This document shows, one piece after another, positions 46,566 to 54,328 of a stretch of 64,000 bases of DNA; position 1 is the first letter of the stretch, and each line of letters starts with the position of its first letter. The translations under genes were made by a program, and so were the position numbers. The stretch comes from Prevotella sp. UBA2756 (GTDB taxonomy: Bacteria > Bacteroidota > Bacteroidia > Bacteroidales > Bacteroidaceae). The DNA lies in assembly GCA_002353205.1 (NCBI GenBank), contig DEJE01000049.1, positions 23,326-87,325 of the forward strand, given 5' to 3'. The notes beneath the pieces were generated by a model that was not told where the DNA came from, did not search any database, and was given only the letters and a program-made list of their open reading frames with translations.

Positions 46566-47015
46566 TCAGAGTTGCGAGTGGTGGGGGATGTCTTCAAGGA
46601 AAGTGTAGGTGTGGTGTTCGTAGTCCATACGGCAGCAAACGTGCTGCAGGCCGTTCGACATCACCAGGTAATCCACGTGAAGCAGGAGGTTGTAGGCCGT
46701 GATCTGGTCGAAGACGCGCTGCGAAAGGGCTATCGTCGGCGCCTTGTACTCGATGATCATCAGCGGCTGCAGCTCCCTATTATATAATAAGGTGTCGCAA
46801 CGCAGGTGCTTGTCGCCAATCTGAAGCTGCATCTCGTTGGCAAGCAGACCGGCTGGATAGCCCAGATGGCCGATGAGGTAGTGGACGAAATGCTGACGCA
46901 CCCATTCCTCGGCTGTCAGAGCCACATACTTGCGCCGCAGGTCATCGAAAATAGCCAGACGGCCACCCTTCTCCCTGACCTTTATTTCGTAGCGTGGAAG
47001 GTTTAATGCCTGCAT
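46566..47015 (-). CDS. HsdR_N-type nuclease-fold protein
   Basis: 149 residues, matching the type I restriction HsdR N-terminal-like family (HSDR_N_2). A PD-(D/E)xK-like core is visible: GDKHLRCDTLLYN (Asp) and LMIIEYKAP (Glu-x-Lys). No HsdM or HsdS genes lie nearby, so it is not a restriction system. The gene is divergent from holA, and the two start regions interlock with each other's promoters. It may act in DNA metabolism with the downstream UvrD-exonuclease. Confidence 0.83.
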   Translation of the reverse strand: MQALNLPRYEIKVREKGGRLAIFDDLRRKYVALTAEEWVRQHFVHYLIGHLGYPAGLLANEMQLQIGDKHLRCDTLLYNRELQPLMIIEYKAPTIALSQRVFDQITAYNLLLHVDYLVMSNGLQHVCCRMDYEHHTYTFLEDIPHHSQL

Positions 47016-47019
47016 TTGT

Positions 47020-47085
47020 TTTGCTTTTTCCGTTTTTTACTGTAATTTTGCAGCAAAATTACGAATTTTATCCTTAACTCCCAAA
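47020..47085. promoter_or_regulatory. Interlocked divergent promoters
   Basis: Plus strand: TTTG 47020-47023 and TAATTTTG 47043-47050 (19 bp apart), toward holA. Minus strand: TTTG 47085-47082 and TAATTTTG 47061-47054 (20 bp apart), toward the HsdR_N-type gene. The two -7 boxes form the near-perfect palindrome TAATTTTGCAGCAAAATTA, so polymerase can probably occupy only one at a time. Each -33 box lies next to the start codon of the opposite gene. Confidence 0.8.
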
Positions 47086-47088
47086 CTT

Positions 47089-48123
47089 ATGGCTGAAAAG
47101 AAAGCGACTGGAACAACGTTCGATCAGGTGATGCGCGACCTCAAGGCTGGGCAGTTCGCACCGGTGTATGTGCTGATGGGCGACGAGTCTTACTACATCG
47201 ACCAGATCACCGACTACATCGCAGAGCATGCCTTGGGCGAGGCAGAGCGCGATTTCAACCAGACAGTCGTGTTCGGAGCCGACGTTACCAGCGCGCAGGT
47301 GGCCGACATGGCGCGGCGCTATCCGATGATGGCCGAGCGACAGGTGGTGATCGTCAAGGAAGCGCAGAACATCAAGAACTGGGACCGGCTGGAGGCTTAT
47401 CTCGAGAAACCGCAGCCCACAACCGTCCTCGTCGTTGCCCATAAGAACGGAACCGTCAGCGCCAAGAGCAAGATGGTGGCGCGTGCGCAGAAGGTGGGAG
47501 TCGTCTTCGAGAGCAAGAAGAAGCGCGACTACGAGCTGCCTCCCTTCATCGAAACCTATCTCAAGGCCAGGCAATGCACCATCGACAACAAGTCGGCACA
47601 GATGATTGCAGAGCATATCGGAGCCGACCTCAGCCGTCTGACCTCCGAACTCGACAAGCTCGTGCTGTCCATGCCCGAGGCGGGGGATAGGAGAGTGACA
47701 CCCGAAGTGGTGGAGCAGCAGATTGGCATCAGCAAGGATTTCAATGGCTTCGAACTGCGGAGTGCCATCGCCGAAAGGAATGTTTTGAAGGCAAACAGGA
47801 TTCTGAAATATTTTGACAATAATCCAAAATCGGGAAGCGCCTTCATGCTTATACCGGTTTTGTTTTCTTATTTTCAAAATCTCATGCTTGCTTATTACGC
47901 GCCAAATAAGAGCAACGAAAACGATGTCGCGCGCTGGCTTGATCTGCGTTCCGGATGGGCTGCCAGAGAATATATGCTCGGCATGAGAAATTATTCTGGA
48001 ATGAAAGTGATGCAGATTATTGGCAAAATTCGCGAGGCTGATGCCAAAAGTAAGGGCCTTGACAACCCAAATACGCCCATCGGAGAGCTGTTGAAGGAGC
48101 TCGTTTTTTTCATTTTGCACTGA
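47089..48123 (+). CDS. holA: DNA polymerase III subunit delta
   Basis: 344 residues. The HolA family opens the beta sliding clamp within the clamp loader. The sequence shows the N-terminal AAA-like domain (APVYVLMGDESYYIDQITDYI), the VVIVKEAQNI and TTVLVVAHKNGTVSAKSK strands, a DLSRLTSELDKLVL helix, and the C-terminal collar domain. It is the first gene right of the divergent promoter. Downstream is a non-coding AT-rich island beginning with a strong hairpin. Confidence 0.9.
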   Translation: MAEKKATGTTFDQVMRDLKAGQFAPVYVLMGDESYYIDQITDYIAEHALGEAERDFNQTVVFGADVTSAQVADMARRYPMMAERQVVIVKEAQNIKNWDRLEAYLEKPQPTTVLVVAHKNGTVSAKSKMVARAQKVGVVFESKKKRDYELPPFIETYLKARQCTIDNKSAQMIAEHIGADLSRLTSELDKLVLSMPEAGDRRVTPEVVEQQIGISKDFNGFELRSAIAERNVLKANRILKYFDNNPKSGSAFMLIPVLFSYFQNLMLAYYAPNKSNENDVARWLDLRSGWAAREYMLGMRNYSGMKVMQIIGKIREADAKSKGLDNPNTPIGELLKELVFFILH

Positions 48124-48143
48124 TTTTTCCACTTTTTTGAGCA

Positions 48144-48225
48144 TTTTTTGAGCTAAAATTCCGATTTTTCATGACACGAAAAATCGGGGTTAAAGTGTTG
48201 TAGAAAGGCGATTTAGCTCAAAAAA
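48144..48225 (+). other. Nested inverted repeats after holA
   Basis: A perfect 14-bp outer inverted repeat (TTTTTTGAGCTAAA 48144-48157 with 48212-48225) encloses a perfect 10-bp inner hairpin (CCGATTTTTC 48161-48170 with 48178-48187). It could terminate holA or form a structured RNA. The TTTTTTGAGC half is also duplicated in tandem just upstream, allowing alternative pairings. Confidence 0.7.
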
Positions 48226-48817
48226 AGTGCTCTGAGAATCGATTCTTTGAAAATTTTTGGGCGGCAGTTCAGAATTTTTTAACCACGCGAAATTTCGCCA
48301 TTTTTCGACTTTCAGAATTTAATGTTAACGTTCTTTTGTGATTTTGATATGTGAATTTTAAAGTTTAAACTTTTAAATTCAAAATCAAATAACAAGCATT
48401 TAAATCCTTAAAATCGTCGAATTCTCCGCAATTTAAATATCAATATTTAAATATTCAAACTAAAACATTCTCATTTTAATACTGATATTGATATTTATAC
48501 AATAAGGGAAAGTACATCGTAAATCACTCAAATTCAATATGTTATCTCTAAGTTAGAATAAAAAATAGCACCGATTTACCAGTTTCGACCACCTCTTTTG
48601 ATGCATAAAAGCCGATATTGTGCCATAGTGAACCGAAACAACATAAAAACAGTCAGTTATTTACCTAAAAGCCTTATAGAATCGCTTTGTTTCGCTTTTG
48701 TACTGAAAATTTTGGTTTTTAAATGTCGATTCCTTCCCTAATACCATTCATTTTTGTGATTTAAATATTTGAATTTCAAAATTCGTTCTTCTCATTTTAA
48801 AATTCTTTCCGAATTAG
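48226..48817. other. AT-rich non-coding island
   Basis: About 590 bp with far lower GC than the surroundings and no plausible ORF. It contains palindromic AT tracts such as AAGTTTAAACTT near 48360 and ATTTAAATATCAATATTTAA near 48430. No DnaA boxes were recognised. It might be a DNA-unwinding, nucleoid-binding or regulatory region, or a remnant of lost DNA. Confidence 0.5.
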
Positions 48818-48848
48818 TTGCGGGTTTCAAATTTTTGTTTTACCTTTG
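48818..48848 (+). promoter_or_regulatory. Promoter of HTH regulator gene
   Basis: TTG (48818-48820) and TACCTTTG (48841-48848), 20 bp apart; the ATG lies 52 bp after the -7 box. Confidence 0.75.
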
Positions 48849-48900
48849 TAAATCGAATGGAAAACGGCCGAAGAGGCCCCAAAATCACCCTACAAGTGCA

Positions 48901-49365
48901 ATGAAGGACAGAATCAGACAGATTATGGAGGGTCAGCACATGACCCAAAAAACGTTCGCAAGTTTCATCGGTGTGTCCGAGGGATTGTTGAGTAGTGTCT
49001 TCAACGGACGTACTCGTCCTACCCTCAACATCGTCGAAGCCATCAAGAACAGCTTCCCTACCATCAACACCGAGTGGCTGATGTTCGGCAAGGGGCCGAT
49101 GTTCTCCGACTCGAAGGATCAGGCCGAAGGTCAGGCCGCAGCTACAGTTGCCGGATCGAAGGAGGGCGAACTCAGTTTCTCAGGAGCTGATACGCTCCCC
49201 CAACCTGGTCGTCGCGATGCTGCTTATCAGCAGAGTGTAGGAAGCACACCCAATAATCCGACAAAATACGATGTGAAAATTTCTGACAAACCGCAGCGTC
49301 GTATCACCGAAATCCGAGTCTTCTACGATGACCAGACGTGGGAGTCTTTCGTCCCCAAAAAGTAG
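48901..49365 (+). CDS. XRE-type helix-turn-helix regulator
   Basis: 154 residues from the ATG at 48901, just after the promoter. Residues 1-65 carry a Cro/CI-type HTH (MTQKTFASFIGVSEGLLSSVFNGRTRPTLNIVEAI) followed by TEWLMFGKGPM, typical of this Bacteroidetes family. A flexible Ala/Gly/Gln-rich linker leads to a C-terminal strand pair (RRITEIRVFYDDQTWESFVPKK). The single-gene context and the neighbouring AT-rich island suggest it may bind there. No phage genes accompany it. Confidence 0.83.
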   Translation: MKDRIRQIMEGQHMTQKTFASFIGVSEGLLSSVFNGRTRPTLNIVEAIKNSFPTINTEWLMFGKGPMFSDSKDQAEGQAAATVAGSKEGELSFSGADTLPQPGRRDAAYQQSVGSTPNNPTKYDVKISDKPQRRITEIRVFYDDQTWESFVPKK

Positions 49366-49412
49366 TTCTCGTTTTCACCTCCGCACGCTTATCTCCATGT
49401 CGGCACGCTGGC

Positions 49413-49808
49413 CGTCGCCCCGCGAGTTCTCTGTGGAGACCCCATCCGCCTTTCAGAGTCATCACGGCATCCTTCAGCCACCACCCAAGCAACCTTCTGC
49501 CATCGCCCAAGCACCCTTCTGCCATCACCCAAGCACCCTTCTGCCATCACCCAAGCACCCTTTTGCCATCGCCCAAGCACCCTTCTGACGTCGCCAAGAC
49601 ATCCTTTTTGCATCGCCCAAGCACCCTTCTCGTTGTGCGGAAGCATTCATTTAGCAGTGCAAAACAATTTAAATTGCGGTGCGATTCAATTGATTTTGCC
49701 GAGCAATTCAATTTGTTTTGCTGTGCAAATCAATTCGTTTTGCATCGTGACAGGATTCCTTTTCCAACGTGAAGTCATTCATGAAGCAACGCAAAGTGGC
49801 GTGTTTGG
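49413..49808. repeat. 22-bp tandem array upstream of pyrK
   Basis: About eighteen consecutive 22-bp units keep one phase throughout. The first half has units like CATCGCCCAAGCACCCTTCT (best preserved at 49479-49632). The second half (49655-49808) has units with CAATTC..TTTTG cores such as GTGCAAATCAATTCGTTTTG. The period is not a multiple of three, so a coding origin is unlikely. It fills the gap between the HTH gene and the promoters of pyrK. Confidence 0.85.
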
Positions 49809-49813
49809 TATGA

Positions 49814-49999
49814 TTGCATTTCTCTCGTTTTTCCGTACCTTTGGCTTCGCCGAAAGTACTTCGTCTCGGAAAAGCTCAAATAAAATTTGGCTTTTCACTC
49901 GACTTTCCGTACCTTTGGCTTTGCCGAAGGTACTCGCACTCGGAAATGAAAGAAAAGCAAGCTTTCCTTTTGCATTTCTCTCGTTTTTCCGTACCTTTG
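49814..49999 (+). promoter_or_regulatory. Triple tandem promoter of pyrKD
   Basis: Three TACCTTTG boxes (49836-49843, 49910-49917, 49992-49999) each have a TTG or TTTG box 19-20 bp upstream (49814, 49886, 49969). The last lies 27 bp before the pyrK ATG. The repeated unit includes the GGCTTCGCCGAA hairpin and the GAAATG(C)AAAAG...CTTTTGCATTTC palindrome. Confidence 0.8.
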
Positions 50000-50026
50000 C
50001 ATCGAAAAACCTATGCAAAGAGTGAT

Positions 50027-50794
50027 ATGAAGAAATATGTTTCCGATCTGAAGGTGGCTTCGGCAGAGCGCATCCACGAGAAATATGTGCTGCTGAAGCT
50101 GACGCAGGACGTGACGCTGCCCGAGATGCTGCCCGGTCAGTTTGTCGAGGTGCGTGTCGACGATTCTCCCGCTACGTTCCTGCGCCGCCCCATTTCCATC
50201 AATTTCGTCGACCGCGACAGCAACCAGCTGTGGCTCCTCGTAGCAGCGGTAGGCGACGGCACGCGCCGTTTGGCCCGTCTGCAGGCCGGCGACACGCTGA
50301 ACTGCGTGTTCCCGCTCGGCAATTCGTTTACCATGCCCGAGGCACAGAGGAAGGTGCTGCTCGTGGGCGGTGGCGTTGGTGTGGCACCCCTGCTTTATTT
50401 CGGTCATCAGCTCAGGGGCCGCGGACAGGAACCGACGTTCCTGCTGGGTGCCCGTACGGCTTCCGACCTGCTCCTGCTCGACGAATTCAAGAAGTACGGG
50501 CGCGTGTGCGTGACGACGGAAGACGGCAGTGGTGGCGAGCGCGGCTTCGTTACCAATCATTCCGTCCTCCGCGACGAGACGTTCGACCAGATATCCACCT
50601 GTGGTCCCAAGCCGATGATGATGGCGGTGGCGCGGTATGCCCGTGAGAAGGGCATCTTCTGCGAGGCATCGCTCGAGAACCTGATGGCTTGCGGGCTCGG
50701 AGCCTGCCTCTGTTGCGTTGAGAAGACGACCGAGGGTAACCTGTGCGTGTGCAAGGAGGGGCCTGTCTTCGATGTGACGCGCCTGTTGTGGTAG
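50027..50794 (+). CDS. pyrK: Dihydroorotate dehydrogenase electron transfer subunit
   Basis: 255 residues. Ferredoxin-reductase-like protein with an FAD-binding barrel (FLRRPISINF), a NAD-binding region (VLLVGGGVGVAPLLYFG) and a C-terminal Cys cluster (CGLGACLCC ... CVC) for a [2Fe-2S] centre. It passes electrons from PyrD to NAD in pyrimidine synthesis. pyrD begins 41 bp downstream. The ATG at 50027 is chosen by promoter position and homology; the frame upstream is repeat DNA. Confidence 0.93.
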   Translation: MKKYVSDLKVASAERIHEKYVLLKLTQDVTLPEMLPGQFVEVRVDDSPATFLRRPISINFVDRDSNQLWLLVAAVGDGTRRLARLQAGDTLNCVFPLGNSFTMPEAQRKVLLVGGGVGVAPLLYFGHQLRGRGQEPTFLLGARTASDLLLLDEFKKYGRVCVTTEDGSGGERGFVTNHSVLRDETFDQISTCGPKPMMMAVARYAREKGIFCEASLENLMACGLGACLCCVEKTTEGNLCVCKEGPVFDVTRLLW

Positions 50795-50835
50795 GCTTTT
50801 CGTAATCATGAAGAAAAAGAAAAAAAAGACTGATC

Positions 50836-51747
50836 ATGGCTGATTTAAGAGTAAAGATACATTCGTTGGAGCTGAAGAATCCTGTGATGACAGCTTCCGG
50901 AACGTTCGGCTACGGCCCCGAGTTTGCCGATTTCATCCCGTTGGATGGTCTCGGCGGCATCATCGTGAAAGGCACCACGCTCCATCCGCGTCAGGGCAAC
51001 GACTATCCGCGCATGGTGGAGACGGCCTCGGGCATGCTCAACTGCGTGGGGTTGCAGAACAAGGGCGTGGACTATTTCTGCGAGCATATCTATCCTGAAA
51101 TCAAGGATATCGATACGAACATCATCGTGAACGTGAGCGGCTCGTCGCCCGACGACTACGCCGAGTGTGCGGCCCGCGTGGATGCGCTGGAGAAGGTTCC
51201 TGCCATCGAGCTGAACATCTCGTGCCCGAACGTGAAGCAGGGCGGCATGGCGTTCGGCGTCACTTGCGAGGGAACTGCCAGCGTGGTGAAGGCCGTCCGT
51301 GCGCGCTATCATAAGACGATGATTGTGAAGCTCTCGCCCAACGTCACGAACATCGCCGACATCGCGCGAGCCGTAGAGGCAGAAGGAGCCGACAGCGTTT
51401 CGCTCATCAATACGCTCATGGGCATGGCCATCGACATTGAGAAGCGCCGCCCCCGACTGAGCATCAACACCGGCGGACTGAGCGGCCCGGCCGTGAAGCC
51501 CGTAGCCCTGCGCATGGTGTGGCAGGTGGCGAAAGCCGTGAAGATTCCCGTTGTGGGACTTGGCGGCATCATGACGGCCGAGGATGCCATTGAGTTCCTC
51601 ATGGCAGGTGCCACGGCCATCGAGATAGGGACGGCCAATTTCATCGATCCCACGGTGACCATCCGCGTTCGCGACGGCATCAGCGCGTGGCTCGACCGTC
51701 ACGGCTGTCAGAGCGTGCAGGACATCATCGGGGCCTTGGAAGCCTGA
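50836..51747 (+). CDS. pyrD: Dihydroorotate dehydrogenase, class 1B
   Basis: 303 residues. FMN-binding TIM barrel oxidising dihydroorotate to orotate. The class 1B catalytic cysteine lies in ELNISCPNVKQGG, with phosphate-binding GLGGIMTAEDA and the C-terminal IEIGTANF. It works with the PyrK encoded just upstream. A bidirectional terminator follows. Confidence 0.95.
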   Translation: MADLRVKIHSLELKNPVMTASGTFGYGPEFADFIPLDGLGGIIVKGTTLHPRQGNDYPRMVETASGMLNCVGLQNKGVDYFCEHIYPEIKDIDTNIIVNVSGSSPDDYAECAARVDALEKVPAIELNISCPNVKQGGMAFGVTCEGTASVVKAVRARYHKTMIVKLSPNVTNIADIARAVEAEGADSVSLINTLMGMAIDIEKRRPRLSINTGGLSGPAVKPVALRMVWQVAKAVKIPVVGLGGIMTAEDAIEFLMAGATAIEIGTANFIDPTVTIRVRDGISAWLDRHGCQSVQDIIGALEA

Positions 51748-51763
51748 GCACGGTGTGGAAAAA

Positions 51764-51809
51764 AAGAATGGCGGAGATACAGACCGTTGTCTGTGTCCCC
51801 GCCATTCTT
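51764..51809. terminator. Bidirectional terminator
   Basis: AAGAATGGCGG (51764-51774) pairs with CCGCCATTCTT (51799-51809); the inner ACAGAC...GTCTGT extends the stem. A-tract before and T-rich DNA after serve convergent pyrD and the membrane-protein gene. Confidence 0.85.
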
Positions 51810-51823
51810 CGTGTTCAGGATGT

Positions 51824-52447
51824 TCAGAGGCTCTTCTCGCCCGTGATTTCCTCTATCTGCCGGATAATCTCGTCGTTGGTGCGCTGCATCTTGAAGAAAA
51901 TGCTCAGTCCGATGATGAGACCGATGACACCACCGATGCCTCCTCCGACGAGAAATCCCGTCGACATGGCGCGCTCCATCGAGTCGGCCGATGCGGCCTG
52001 TCCCTTGGTGTATATCTCCCATGCCATCCACACCAACCATACCACGAGCACTGCGAAGCTGACGATCTCGTTCTTCAAGCGCAGACTCTTCATCCGGCGC
52101 AGCTTGTAGGCCGTTTCGGTGAGGTTGCCCGTAAGGAACTCGCGGCTGTTCATGTTGTTGATATACCAGTCGGCAACGACGCAACCCGTCATGAAGAGGA
52201 TGGTGAAGCCATAGAGCCACCAGGATAGATTCAGCATGATGGTCATGGGGAGGAAGCACAAGGCCACGAAAGGCACGGCAGCCACAGCAAACCAGAGGTA
52301 TTTCTTGATCCACGACATCTTCGACTTCATCGACTCGCGCAGCAAGCGGTCGTTCACTATCTCCTGCTGGTCGAGCTTGTTCTTCAGCGCGTTGAGCGAC
52401 TTGCGCATTTCTTCCAGTTCCATTGAGTTGTCCAAATTCTTGTCCAT
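51824..52447 (-). CDS. Membrane protein downstream of ECF sigma factor
   Basis: 207 residues. A coiled-coil N-terminus (MELEEMRKSLNALKNKLDQQEIVNDRLL) precedes four hydrophobic segments (about 48-65, 72-92, 125-143, 165-187). It starts 15 bp after the sigma-factor stop and is co-directional, a layout typical for an anti-sigma or sensor membrane partner, but it lacks a recognisable anti-sigma (ZAS) motif. Similar pairs occur in other Bacteroidales. Confidence 0.75.
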   Translation of the reverse strand: MDKNLDNSMELEEMRKSLNALKNKLDQQEIVNDRLLRESMKSKMSWIKKYLWFAVAAVPFVALCFLPMTIMLNLSWWLYGFTILFMTGCVVADWYINNMNSREFLTGNLTETAYKLRRMKSLRLKNEIVSFAVLVVWLVWMAWEIYTKGQAASADSMERAMSTGFLVGGGIGGVIGLIIGLSIFFKMQRTNDEIIRQIEEITGEKSL

Positions 52448-52462
52448 AGTTCTTCGTTCTTA

Positions 52463-52942
52463 TTATTCGTTCGACATTTTTTTCAGTTGTTCCTTGATGC
52501 GAAAGAGCCTTACGGAGACGTTCTTCGTAGAGATGCCCACCACCTGTCCTATCTCCTCGTAGCTCATGTTCTCCAGCCAGAGCAGGATGATGGCGCGGTC
52601 GAAGGCTCCCAGTCGGCTGATGCGCTTGCGCAGCATGTCGGCCTGGCGTGCGTCGCTGTCCTGGTCTTCAAAGAGGTTGACGCTCATCGAGAGGGGGATA
52701 GTCTTGCGGCGGCGCTTCTTGCGGTCCTGCGAGATGCAGGTGTTCAGGCTCACTCGGTAGACCCATGTTCGCACGTCGCTGCGCCCTTCGAAGCTGTCGA
52801 AGCCTTTCCACAGGTTGACCAGCACCTCTTGAAAGAGGTCGTTCACCTCGTCGGCATCGTTAGAGAACATGTAGCACACGGTGTAGATGGTGCTTTTCTG
52901 TTCTTTCACCACGTGGGTGAATTCCATTTCTTTTGTTTCCAT
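52463..52942 (-). CDS. ECF sigma factor
   Basis: 159 residues from the ATG at 52942; an ATG at 52975 would add a basic KKKKTK stretch. Region 2 is seen in SNDADEVNDLFQEVLVNLWKGFDSFEGRSDVRTWVYRVSLNTC and region 4 in LWLENMSYEEIGQVVGISTKNVSVRLFRIKEQLKK. It would direct RNA polymerase to stress or envelope genes. Its putative promoter lies 190 bp upstream, with a complete terminator between promoter and start codon. Confidence 0.9.
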   Translation of the reverse strand: METKEMEFTHVVKEQKSTIYTVCYMFSNDADEVNDLFQEVLVNLWKGFDSFEGRSDVRTWVYRVSLNTCISQDRKKRRRKTIPLSMSVNLFEDQDSDARQADMLRKRISRLGAFDRAIILLWLENMSYEEIGQVVGISTKNVSVRLFRIKEQLKKMSNE

Positions 52943-53023
52943 AAACTCTTTTGTTTTTTTCTTTTTTCTGTTCATTAGACGCAGGGGTCGCCGAAAAGCT
53001 ACAGGTTGACTGAAAAAAATATC

Positions 53024-53125
53024 AAAAAAAAGAGGGCGGCCAAACAACCGCCCTCAACCAACACAAAAACTAAACTAGACTTAACTAGACAATAACGGGA
53101 TTTTCACAAACCCTAACCGTATTGC
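53024..53125 (-). ncRNA. Putative attenuated leader or small RNA
   Basis: Between promoter 53131-53161 and the sigma-factor start is GAGGGCGG...CCGCCCTC (53032-53039 with 53048-53055), an 8-bp GC-rich stem followed on the minus strand by eight T. A transcript of about 100 nt would end there. It may be a stand-alone small RNA or an attenuator whose read-through expresses the sigma factor. Confidence 0.5.
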
Positions 53126-53130
53126 CGATA

Positions 53131-53161
53131 CAAAGGTACGCATTAAGTTTGAAACCGCCAA
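53131..53161 (-). promoter_or_regulatory. Promoter upstream of ECF sigma leader
   Basis: Minus-strand TTGG box (53161-53158) and TACCTTTG (53138-53131), about 20 bp apart, downstream of the aroC stop. Confidence 0.65.
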
Positions 53162-53200
53162 GGATTTTCTTTGTTTTTTTCGCTTTTAGCCTTGATTTTT

Positions 53201-54316
53201 TCACTTTTTAACGCTCTTATCGGCTAAATAGGCATCCAGAAGGGTCATTGCGGCCATTGCTTCCACAATGGGGACGGCTCTTGGGAGCACGCACGGGTCG
53301 TGGCGACCGCGCGCTTTGAGTGTTGTGGCGCGCCCATGGATGTCTACGGTGGGTTGTTCTTGCAGCAGCGTGGCCACGGGCTTGAAGGCCACGCGGAACC
53401 AGATGTCCTGCCCGTTGCTGATGCCCCCTTGAATGCCTCCGCTGTGGTTGGTCAGCGTGGTCAGGCGCGGGGCGGCGCCTGATGTGCCCTCGTCGTCGGT
53501 TGGCAGGTCGTCGAGAGGCGCGAAACGGTCGTTCTGCTGCGATCCGCGCGTCAGAATGCTGTCGAAGCCGTCGCCGTATTCGAAGCCCTTGGCAGCGTTG
53601 ATGCTCAGCATGGCCGCTCCCAAGAGGGCATGCAGCTTGCCGAACTCCGGCTCGCCGAGTCCCGGCGGACAGCCTCTCACCACGCACGTGATGATGCCGC
53701 CCACTGTGTCGCCCTCGGCTTTCACGCGGGCGATGAGCTCCTCCATCAGCGCCGCCTTCTCGGGGTCGGGGCAGCGCACGATGTTCTCTTCGGCCTTTTC
53801 CAGGTCGTAGCGGTGGTAGTCTTTGTCGAGAGCGATGTCGGCCACCTGCGATGTGTATGCCCTGATGCTGACGCCTAACTGTCGCAGGGCCAGCTTGGCC
53901 AGCGCGCCGCCCACGCACCGTGCTATCGTGATGCGCGCCGACGACCGTCCTCCTCCGCGGTGGTCGCGAATACCGTATTTATAATAATAGGTGTAGTCGG
54001 CATGGCTCGGTCGGAACAGCAGCCGCATGTTCTCATAGTCGTCCGAGTGCTGGTTGTTGTTTCGCACCACAAAACCGATGGGCGCTCCCGTCGACCGTCC
54101 TTCGAACACGCCGCTCAGCAGTTCCACCTTGTCCTCCTCCTTGCGGTCGGTGGTGATGTGGCTCTGTCCGGGGCGCCTTCTGTCCAGCTCCCCCTGTATG
54201 AAGTCCATGTCGATGTCGATGCCTGGAGGCATGCCGTCGACCACACCGCCCACGGCCACCCCGTGACTCTCGCCGAAGGTGGTCAGTGTGAACAGCGTTC
54301 CGAATGTATTGCGCAT
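53201..54316 (-). CDS. aroC: Chorismate synthase
   Basis: 371 residues from the ATG at 54316 (MRNTFGTLFTLTTFGESHG). It makes chorismate from EPSP, needing reduced FMN. Family signatures are GESHG near the start, RPGQSHITTDRKEED, RGGGRSSARIT, and GGIQGGISNGQDI. The preceding in-frame extension is part of the repeat DNA at 54329-54460 and is not included. The last step of the shikimate trunk, apparently expressed with or after slyD. Confidence 0.95.
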   Translation of the reverse strand: MRNTFGTLFTLTTFGESHGVAVGGVVDGMPPGIDIDMDFIQGELDRRRPGQSHITTDRKEEDKVELLSGVFEGRSTGAPIGFVVRNNNQHSDDYENMRLLFRPSHADYTYYYKYGIRDHRGGGRSSARITIARCVGGALAKLALRQLGVSIRAYTSQVADIALDKDYHRYDLEKAEENIVRCPDPEKAALMEELIARVKAEGDTVGGIITCVVRGCPPGLGEPEFGKLHALLGAAMLSINAAKGFEYGDGFDSILTRGSQQNDRFAPLDDLPTDDEGTSGAAPRLTTLTNHSGGIQGGISNGQDIWFRVAFKPVATLLQEQPTVDIHGRATTLKARGRHDPCVLPRAVPIVEAMAAMTLLDAYLADKSVKK

Positions 54317-54328
54317 GATTTGTTTCTT

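Noticed and set aside
46566..47015. Type I restriction-modification system
   Set aside because: Only a short HsdR_N-like domain is present, with no motor domain, HsdM or HsdS.
48226..48817. Chromosomal replication origin
   Set aside because: AT-rich and near holA, but no DnaA boxes or dnaA gene were recognised; left only as a possibility.
48901..49365. Prophage repressor
   Set aside because: The HTH resembles phage repressors but no phage genes, integrase or attachment sites are visible.
49389..49646. Repeat protein encoded by the 22-bp array, minus strand
   Set aside because: A 22-bp period shifts frame at each unit and the product has no export or domain features.
21039..49808. CRISPR array
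   Set aside because: The 22-bp units are contiguous without spacers and diverge from one another; no cas genes are present.
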